A stretch of 36,407 nucleotides of DNA from assembly GCA_900556785.1 (NCBI GenBank), contig USQK01000007.1:1-36407 (forward strand), written 5' to 3'. A program made the position numbers and the translations under genes. This document shows, one piece after another, positions 32,332 through 36,407 of the stretch. The notes below the pieces were generated by a model, which saw nothing but the letters and a program-made list of their open reading frames with translations, was not told the DNA's origin and ran no database searches. This DNA is from an uncultured Veillonella sp. (GTDB lineage: Bacteria; Bacillota; Negativicutes; Veillonellales; Veillonellaceae). Position 1 is the stretch's first letter. Every line of letters starts with the position of its first letter.

Positions 32332-32521
32332 ATTCCTTTTCGTTTAAATTGCCATGTGTGCTAAATGTTACACGTGGCAATTTTTTTTTTGCTAACTTAT
32401 TAAGCCTTTTTAGCTTTTTGATCGCGTCATCTAATTCATATGTATCTACTTTTATTTTTATGGTGTATTCTTTTCTACTGTTCATATTCCCTTGTCTTTC
32501 ATCTTTTACGAATTCTTTCAT
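32297..32521 (-). CDS. Small basic protein, unknown
   Basis: A basic protein of about 74 residues if it begins at ATG 32521 behind AAGGAGGG; an ATG at 32485 is another start. The middle (KVDTYELDDAIKKLKRLNKLAKKK) is a Lys-rich helix. Its reading frame contains the plus-strand terminator at 32346-32390. It is the second gene of the leftward early transcript after the Cro-like gene. No family was recognised; an early DNA-binding regulator is possible. Confidence 0.55.
   Translation of the reverse strand: MKEFVKDERQGNMNSRKEYTIKIKVDTYELDDAIKKLKRLNKLAKKKLPRVTFSTHGNLNEKEFIELLGKYQWK
32346..32390 (+). terminator. Strong intrinsic terminator after moron gene
   Basis: Fourteen-pair stem (32346-32359 with 32370-32383, one G-U pair, ten-base loop) followed by ten T on the plus strand (32381-32390). 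The minus strand has no T run at that end. It terminates the plus-strand gene 31975-32331, but it lies within the convergent minus-strand gene. Confidence 0.88.
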
Positions 32522-32556
32522 AACCTGCCCTCCTTGCCGCTTTATATTTCGGACAT

Positions 32557-32751
32557 TCAATCTAAAAAAATTTGTTCTAAGGGCATATCGATTTTCATAG
32601 CCTTTTTAATTTTAATTGCTTCAGGGAATGTAAATGCTGTTTTACCGTTCATCTTTTCGCTCAAGGTTTGGTAACGGATATCGGCAGCTAGTGCAAGGTC
32701 TTTTCTTGTCCACCCCATTCTCGCCAACTCAGCATTTAGGTTTTTATACAT
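32557..32751 (-). CDS. Cro-like HTH regulator
   Basis: First gene of the leftward early operon; 64 residues from ATG 32751, with AAAGGAGGTGAGTAT directly upstream (a TTG/GTG at 32769 would be before the site). The HTH part (WTRKDLALAADIRYQTLSEKM) is of the XRE/DUF739 type. It likely binds the operators at 32789-32918 to reduce repressor transcription during the lytic switch, in the way of Cro (inference from position and size). Confidence 0.8.
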   Translation of the reverse strand: MYKNLNAELARMGWTRKDLALAADIRYQTLSEKMNGKTAFTFPEAIKIKKAMKIDMPLEQIFLD

Positions 32752-32788
32752 ATACTCACCTCCTTTCACGTTAAAACATTTATGATGT

Positions 32789-32918
32789 ACGATATTTCGT
32801 TCATCTCTATGGCTTTAGTATAGCTCGATATTTCGTCCACGTCCAATAAATTCTTGTTGATATTTCGTTTAAATATAATTAATGTTTGAAATATCGTATT
32901 TAATTATTGAAATTTCGT
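32789..32918. promoter_or_regulatory. Operator array: five 12-bp sites
   Basis: Five copies of a 12-mer with the consensus (A/T)(C/T)GAWATWTCGT: ACGATATTTCGT at 32789-32800, TCGATATTTCGT at 32825-32836, TTGATATTTCGT at 32857-32868, TTGAAATATCGT at 32886-32897, TTGAAATTTCGT at 32907-32918. The first has perfect ACGA...TCGT half-sites. They lie between the Cro-like gene and the ImmR gene and overlap both promoters, so they are the probable repressor operators. Confidence 0.85.
32817..32846 (-). promoter_or_regulatory. Leftward early promoter (PR-like)
   Basis: Minus strand TATACT at 32822-32817 with TTGGAC at 32846-32841 (18-base spacer, weak -35). The second operator (32825-32836) lies between the two hexamers and the first lies just downstream of the start site, so bound repressor would block it. 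Confidence 0.65.
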
Positions 32919-32935
32919 ACATCAAATGCTATCCT
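32907..32935 (+). promoter_or_regulatory. Repressor promoter (PRM-like), extended -10
   Basis: Plus strand TTGAAA at 32907-32912, 17-base spacer, TATCCT at 32930-32935 preceded by TGC, an extended -10. The fifth operator covers the -35, implying autoregulation. Start site near 32942, with a leader of about 34 bases to the ATG. Confidence 0.68.
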
Positions 32936-32975
32936 ATATATGTAATTACCATTATTACGTTATAGGAGTTTCGCC

Positions 32976-33338
32976 ATGACAAGAGAAGAGTACTTAAAAA
33001 TGTTAATAAAAAAGCACGGTTCCCAACGTGAGTTTGCGCAATACATAGGTATGCCCCCATCTACTTTATTTTCCATATTACGAAATGTTGGAGGGGCTTC
33101 TATAGATAATATAGCTAAAATATGTAAAGGGCTCGGTATTACGGCAGACGATTTGGCTATGATAGGCGAGCCAAATAATGACGGCTACTATACCGACCCA
33201 GAAGCAGCCGAATTTGCTGAATACCTACGCACACGTCCAGGGGCTCGTATGCTCTTCTCTGCCGCTAAAGATATAAGCAAGGAGGATTTAGAAAAAGCTG
33301 TCGAATATATTGAGCTTTTAAAGTTAAAAAACAAATAA
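32976..33338 (+). CDS. ImmR-like repressor
   Basis: XRE-family repressor (120 residues). Residues about 14-55 form the HTH (SQREFAQYIGMPPSTLFSIL), and the rest (PEAAEFAEYLRTRPGARMLF, then EDLEKAVEYIELLKL) is a helical C-terminal part with no LexA/CI-type peptidase domain. This layout, with a metallopeptidase gene directly after it, is that of ImmR from ICEBs1-type elements and of many Firmicute prophages, where the partner cleaves the repressor. AGGAG precedes the ATG by 7 bases. Confidence 0.85.
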   Translation: MTREEYLKMLIKKHGSQREFAQYIGMPPSTLFSILRNVGGASIDNIAKICKGLGITADDLAMIGEPNNDGYYTDPEAAEFAEYLRTRPGARMLFSAAKDISKEDLEKAVEYIELLKLKNK

Positions 33339-33359
33339 TACACAAGGGAGAGTGTTATA

Positions 33360-33635
33360 TTGGTTGTAAATTTGATTTACTGCGACTTGCCACATGCCAA
33401 TGCAGTGTCAGAGGAATGTGAAGATATAGATACTCATAATATCTATATAAACAAAAACCTCCCTCATGATCGTATGAGGGAAGAAATTAAGCACGAATTA
33501 ATGCATATTATTAATGACGACTTCTATTTAGACCATCACGTTAATCTAGTAGAGCAGATGGTCCGTCGAACATGTATTGATGATACCGAGCTGGAGAATA
33601 TAGATTTCTACCATCATTATGTATCAGTATTATAA
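33360..33635 (+). CDS. ImmA-like metallopeptidase
   Basis: Small metallopeptidase (91 residues), shorter than most ImmA proteins. Zinc site HELMH at about 45-49 (EEIKHELMHIINDD). TTG start with AAGGGAG upstream. In ImmR/ImmA pairs the peptidase cleaves the repressor on induction. It lies 21 bases after the ImmR gene. The short length might mean that only the catalytic domain is kept (inference). Confidence 0.82.
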   Translation: MVVNLIYCDLPHANAVSEECEDIDTHNIYINKNLPHDRMREEIKHELMHIINDDFYLDHHVNLVEQMVRRTCIDDTELENIDFYHHYVSVL

Positions 33636-33868
33636 GGGATTATATAAAGGCCTCCTACCCTACTATGGGATAAGAGGCTTTGTGATAAAGGAAAAGACCC
33701 TCACTTATAAGTGAGGGTCTATGTAGGGGGAAAATATAATTTCCTTTAATTCTTTTCTGAGAGACGAACATTCCGTTCACGATTATGTCTCTACGCATTT
33801 ATTATGTTTACAAGTCGAGTATACCAAATACTTGTCATCCGTGTCAACGGAAATAGGAGGAATCAAGA
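33636..33868 (+). other. Non-coding gap with palindrome and leader hairpin
   Basis: The 233-base gap holds, besides the hairpin at 33646-33681, a perfect 26-base palindrome at 33695-33720 (half AGACCCTCACTTA), a TATAAT at 33735-33740 without a clear -35, and a second hairpin (AGAGAC 33760-33765 with GTCTCT 33787-33792, inner GAAC/GTTC). The latter could structure the leader of the next gene. No gene is visible. Confidence 0.6.
33646..33681 (+). terminator. Hairpin after ImmA gene
   Basis: Imperfect stem (AAAGGCCTCCTACCC with GGGATAAGAGGCTTT; one bulge, one G-U, one mismatch) ending in a weak T stretch. Likely terminator of the immR-immA transcript. Confidence 0.5.
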
Positions 33869-34165
33869 TTGAGAACAACTAGAAAAGGCGTGCCAATTAT
33901 AAAATTACCTAGAACTTTATCTTTTAAAAATAATAATATTGTTGACTTCAATGCCTATCTATCCATCTTTGATTGGAATTTCGAAGGACCTTCTATAATC
34001 ATTGACGGCCGCGCGTGTATCAGTGCCAATTATCAAGCGCTATCCCTACTCATTCAGTATCTATGGTTTTTAAAAAGCAAAGGAACCTATATATACTTTA
34101 ACATTGATGGGAATACAGCATTACGAAAAATGTGGCAGCGTATCGGCGGGAGGGGGTGGTTTTAA
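33869..34165 (+). CDS. STAS-like N-terminal fragment (first half of split gene)
   Basis: A 98-residue product starting at TTG 33869, eight bases after AGGAGG. The sequence SIIIDGRACISANYQALSLL and then SKGTYIYFNIDGN-ALRKMWQRIGG has the strand-helix-strand-helix order of a STAS-like domain. It ends with TAA soon after a GGGAGGGGG tract. The neighbouring ORF (34243-35172) continues the expected protein in another frame and has no ribosome site, so this is likely the N-terminus of a broken three-domain protein. See the findings. Confidence 0.55.
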   Translation: MRTTRKGVPIIKLPRTLSFKNNNIVDFNAYLSIFDWNFEGPSIIIDGRACISANYQALSLLIQYLWFLKSKGTYIYFNIDGNTALRKMWQRIGGRGWF

Positions 34166-34242
34166 AAATTTGAAATTATCACGGTTGCTATAAAGTATTA
34201 GAAGATAGTAATGAAAACTTTAACACCGTTTACGACAAGCCT

Positions 34243-35172
34243 ATGTTTGCCATTAGAAATCAAACAACAGACGTATCTTCGGCTATTGGCAAAATACTAC
34301 AATATACTTCACAAATTGATATGGATCTCATATCCGGACACGAAGATACTTTACGGTATATTGTTTCCGAGCTATTATATAACACTTTAGAACACGGATA
34401 TAATCCACAAATTCCTTCTTTACTACAATTCAACTGGTACCGTGATAAAAACCAATTATCGTTTATCGTAGCGGATTTAGGCGTGGGTATTAAACGCCAC
34501 TTAGAACAAACATATCCTCCATTTTCTTCCGATACAACAGCTTTAGAAGAAGCTATAAAACCGGAAATATCGGGAACATTTGGTGCTCCAAAGGGCCCTT
34601 ATAGCGCACAAAATAACGCTGGCATGGGGCTATTCTTGTCATCAAATTTAGGTAAAAAACTGGAAGCCGATACCTATATAGTTTCTGGCACAGGGCTTTT
34701 GCACATCTCTCCAACGGACATCACTTCAGATACTTTACGACGTGCGTGGCCGGGTACATTCGTCTACATGACAATAGGTTTTGATAAATTTAGATCGTTT
34801 AATTTTAGCAAAGAGCTAGAAGATTTACGAACTAAAGCAAAACAAGAAGTAGAGGCTCGCAATAATAAGCCTACAGAAGTAGAAATAACGATAGATATGA
34901 ATAACTATTGTGGAGAAAATTGCGAAGTCAAATATGAAGCTATTAATAGGCGAGACAAACAGATTCTACCGGCTTTAGCAAAAGGCCAAACTGTCGTATT
35001 AGATTTTTCTAATGTTAAAACCGCCACTCACAGTTTTCTTGCGGCGTTACTGGTTACACCAATAAGAAGTGTAGGCATAAAAGCGTTTAAATTAATCAAA
35101 ATAAAAGGAGCCAACCCTTCAATTAGAGCGACTATTGATTTTATATTCGATAGTTACACATCAGTCGAGTAA
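34243..35172 (+). CDS. GHKL ATPase with C-terminal DUF4325 STAS-like domain
   Basis: 309 residues. The GHKL ATP-binding fold is complete: N-box E43-x3-N47 (SELLYNTLEHG), G1 DLGVG (78-82), G2 NAGMGLFLS (G127, G129). The C-terminal domain (about 205-309) has VVLDFSNVKTATHSFLAALL, typical of DUF4325 STAS-like domains. No histidine-phosphorylation segment or membrane span. Anti-sigma-factor-like and defence roles are both known for such parts, so function is open. No ribosome-binding site precedes the ATG. Confidence 0.75.
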   Translation: MFAIRNQTTDVSSAIGKILQYTSQIDMDLISGHEDTLRYIVSELLYNTLEHGYNPQIPSLLQFNWYRDKNQLSFIVADLGVGIKRHLEQTYPPFSSDTTALEEAIKPEISGTFGAPKGPYSAQNNAGMGLFLSSNLGKKLEADTYIVSGTGLLHISPTDITSDTLRRAWPGTFVYMTIGFDKFRSFNFSKELEDLRTKAKQEVEARNNKPTEVEITIDMNNYCGENCEVKYEAINRRDKQILPALAKGQTVVLDFSNVKTATHSFLAALLVTPIRSVGIKAFKLIKIKGANPSIRATIDFIFDSYTSVE

Positions 35173-35186
35173 CGAGGAGATGAGCT

Positions 35187-36260
35187 ATGCCAAAAAAACG
35201 AGCAGATGGACGCTACCAGGTATCAAAGATGATAAACGGTAAGCGTAAATATTTTTACGGCACTACCAAGAAGGCTGCCGTAGAAGCTATGGAGAAATAC
35301 ATAAATACTAATCAATCATGTGCTAATTTTAATGATACTATTTCATTAAACACCTGGATTAATATATGGTTACAACTAAAGGAAAAGACTGTAACACCAG
35401 CCACCTATCAAAGCTATACAGGCATTATCAATCGCTATATTAGAGATAAAATCGGTGGCGTAAAGTTAGCTGACATTAAACCTAATACATTAAGGTATGT
35501 CTTTGAATCAATGAACGGATTATCATCAAGGACTATATCCTACACCATGACAATTCTAGGCTCCATATTAGAGCAGGCGGTAAAAGATGACATCATCCCT
35601 AAAAACTATATGAAAAACATAGACAGGCCAAAACAGGTTAAAGTCCGTCATATGGTTACCTTATCTGCAGATGAAGTAAAAGATTTCTTATCCAATATAT
35701 CAAATACAGAACATCATGCGCTATTTAAATTAGCATTTGCAACAGGTATGCGTCGGTCTGAATTATTAGGCTTACGATGGTCGGATATCGATTTTAAGAA
35801 ATCAACTATATCCATTTCACAAACAGCCCTCAAAATCGGATCTACTGCAGTTATATCCCATACAACCAAGACCACATCCTCAAAACGGATAATTGCCATT
35901 GATACGGAAACGCTCCATGAGCTTATGAAGCATAAAACGGTCATAGACAAGCGCAGAATTAAAACCATGAACTGGATTAATAATAACCTTGTATTCCCTG
36001 GTATAAAAGGCGCTCCTCGTTGTCCTGATGAAGTCAGCAAACTATGTAAGAAATACGCCAATTTAATCGGTAAGCCTTCTTTTACCATGCACGGTACTAG
36101 ACATACCCACGCCACCCTTCTCATTGAAAATGGGGCAAATATGAAAGCCATACAGGAACGTCTAGGGCACGCTTCATTCCAAGAAACAATGGATACCTAC
36201 TCACATGTGACACCTAAAATGGAAGATGACATCGTAGAACGAATTTCTAAAATATTCTGA
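35187..36260 (+). CDS. int: Tyrosine integrase
   Basis: Site-specific recombinase (357 residues) for integration and excision. Arm-binding AP2-like N-terminus (about 5-40), SAM-like core-binding domain (about 50-145), catalytic domain to the end. Catalytic residues: R189 (TGMRRSE), a Lys in TKTTSSKR (about 228), H302-x2-R305 (HGTRH), H328 (RLGHAS) and nucleophile Y338 (DTYSH). AGGAGA ribosome site and ATG at 35187. It is the last gene, reading toward the att region. Confidence 0.95.
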   Translation: MPKKRADGRYQVSKMINGKRKYFYGTTKKAAVEAMEKYINTNQSCANFNDTISLNTWINIWLQLKEKTVTPATYQSYTGIINRYIRDKIGGVKLADIKPNTLRYVFESMNGLSSRTISYTMTILGSILEQAVKDDIIPKNYMKNIDRPKQVKVRHMVTLSADEVKDFLSNISNTEHHALFKLAFATGMRRSELLGLRWSDIDFKKSTISISQTALKIGSTAVISHTTKTTSSKRIIAIDTETLHELMKHKTVIDKRRIKTMNWINNNLVFPGIKGAPRCPDEVSKLCKKYANLIGKPSFTMHGTRHTHATLLIENGANMKAIQERLGHASFQETMDTYSHVTPKMEDDIVERISKIF

Positions 36261-36303
36261 TGTCAAAATGATGTCAAACCACACAAGACTTTATGATGTC
36301 AAA
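36258..36303 (+). repeat. Three TGATGTCAAA direct repeats, arm-type sites
   Basis: TGATGTCAAA at 36258-36267, 36269-36278 and 36294-36303, the first overlapping the integrase stop. Starts are 11 and 25 bases apart. Such short direct repeats just after int suit integrase arm-type sites of attP or of the prophage end. Confidence 0.7.
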
Positions 36304-36306
36304 CAA

Positions 36307-36344
36307 AAATAAGGGCTTACAGAATTACCTGTAAGCCCTTATTT
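36307..36344. terminator. Strong bidirectional terminator at the right end
   Basis: Sixteen-pair perfect stem (AAATAAGGGCTTACAG with CTGTAAGCCCTTATTT, six-base loop), T-rich on both strands' 3' sides. It ends the int transcript and probably also a host or neighbouring unit reading in. Confidence 0.85.
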
Positions 36345-36353
36345 AATCAGCTT

Positions 36354-36407
36354 GGTGCGGATTGAGGGTTTATACTCAATACTCCGCACCACTACCGCAT
36401 TATTTTA
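36354..36407. other. Terminal inverted repeat, possible att or host DNA
   Basis: GGTGCGGA (36354-36361) and TTGAG pair with CTCAA, a three-base bulge, and TCCGCACC (36383-36390). The remaining bases show no gene. This could include the attachment core or host sequence; without the other prophage end it cannot be decided. Confidence 0.45.

Larger units (their letters stand above)
33869..35172 (+). pseudogene. Probable split STAS–GHKL–DUF4325 gene
   Basis: The two frames together read as one protein of about 430 residues: STAS-like domain, GHKL ATPase, STAS-like DUF4325. Between them lie 77 bases in which frame 1 has TGA (34171-34173) and the first frame has TAA (34163-34165). No single base change joins them: at least two lesions are needed. 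The ATPase frame is open from after its TGA and reads NYHGCYKVLEDSNENFN before the first ATG, as though coding. Degradation, an assembly error in the G-rich stretch, or coupled translation are alternatives. Confidence 0.5.

Noticed and set aside
32346..32390. Terminator considered as attenuator of the minus-strand gene
   Set aside because: The T run exists only on the plus strand; on the minus strand the stem is followed by AAACG, so it cannot terminate that transcript by the intrinsic route.
33695..33720. 26-base palindrome considered as a classical intrinsic terminator for the plus strand
   Set aside because: No T run follows it on the plus strand; only a short TTTT follows on the minus strand, where no gene needs terminating, so it was kept as an unclassified palindrome.
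34140..34200. A simple -1 or +1 programmed frameshift joining the STAS-like and GHKL frames
   Set aside because: Frame 1 has TGA at 34171-34173 just after the TAA of the first frame, so a single shift of either sign does not connect them; at least two changes are needed.
35714..36151. 145-codon minus-strand frame inside the integrase gene
   Set aside because: Antisense to the conserved catalytic domain with no ribosome site.

Overview
The window is most of a temperate contractile-tailed phage (prophage) from a low-GC Firmicute-like host. The host very likely has an outer membrane: the window carries a complete YadA-type trimeric autotransporter (29742-31265), which needs an outer membrane, while ribosome-binding sites are strong Firmicute-type AGGAGG. 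That combination points to Negativicutes, most likely Veillonella (inference; no rRNA or tRNA is present to confirm it).

Layout. Bases 1-18473, all on the minus strand, are the late structural block, transcribed leftward. It starts with a lambda-like DNA-packaging and head set: Nu1-like small terminase, GpA large terminase, gpW/DUF6148-like joiner, portal, ClpP-type protease with a nested scaffold, decoration protein, major capsid, an FI-position acidic protein, FII-like connector and GpZ-like protein. A P2-like contractile tail set follows: terminator-like protein, sheath, tube, E/E' frameshift chaperones, tape measure, X, D, V, U, W, J, I and a collar fibre cut by the window edge. Lysis genes are not seen and presumably lie left of base 1. 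Bases 18474-19062 hold a possible cos region, a Cys-rich small gene, an intrinsic terminator and a probable late promoter with three 11-bp-spaced direct repeats, next to an ArpU/RinA-like activator gene.

Bases 19063-29731 (minus) are the early replication and recombination operon: DUF4406, RusA resolvase, DnaC-like loader, replication initiator with iteron-like repeats, MBL-fold hydrolase, RecT, BRO-N/KilAC antirepressor, SbcC-like ATPase, PcfJ-like protein and three unknown proteins. The adhesin and two very small membrane proteins plus an excisionase-like gene follow at 29742-31877. A plus-strand gene with its own promoter and terminator (31975-32390) interrupts this region and looks like a moron. 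The immunity region (32485-33635) has a Cro-like gene, five operator-like sites between divergent promoters, an ImmR-like repressor and an ImmA-like metallopeptidase.

Bases 33869-35172 hold a split STAS-like / GHKL ATPase / STAS-like (DUF4325) module of unknown role, probably a broken gene. It is followed by a tyrosine integrase (35187-36260), arm-type direct repeats and a strong terminator at the right end.

How it works together (inference): ImmR holds the divergent control region, and ImmA or the antirepressor relieves it. The leftward early operon then replicates and recombines phage DNA and makes the ArpU-like activator, which switches on the late promoter. The adhesin, the moron and the STAS/GHKL module are the lysogeny or accessory cargo.
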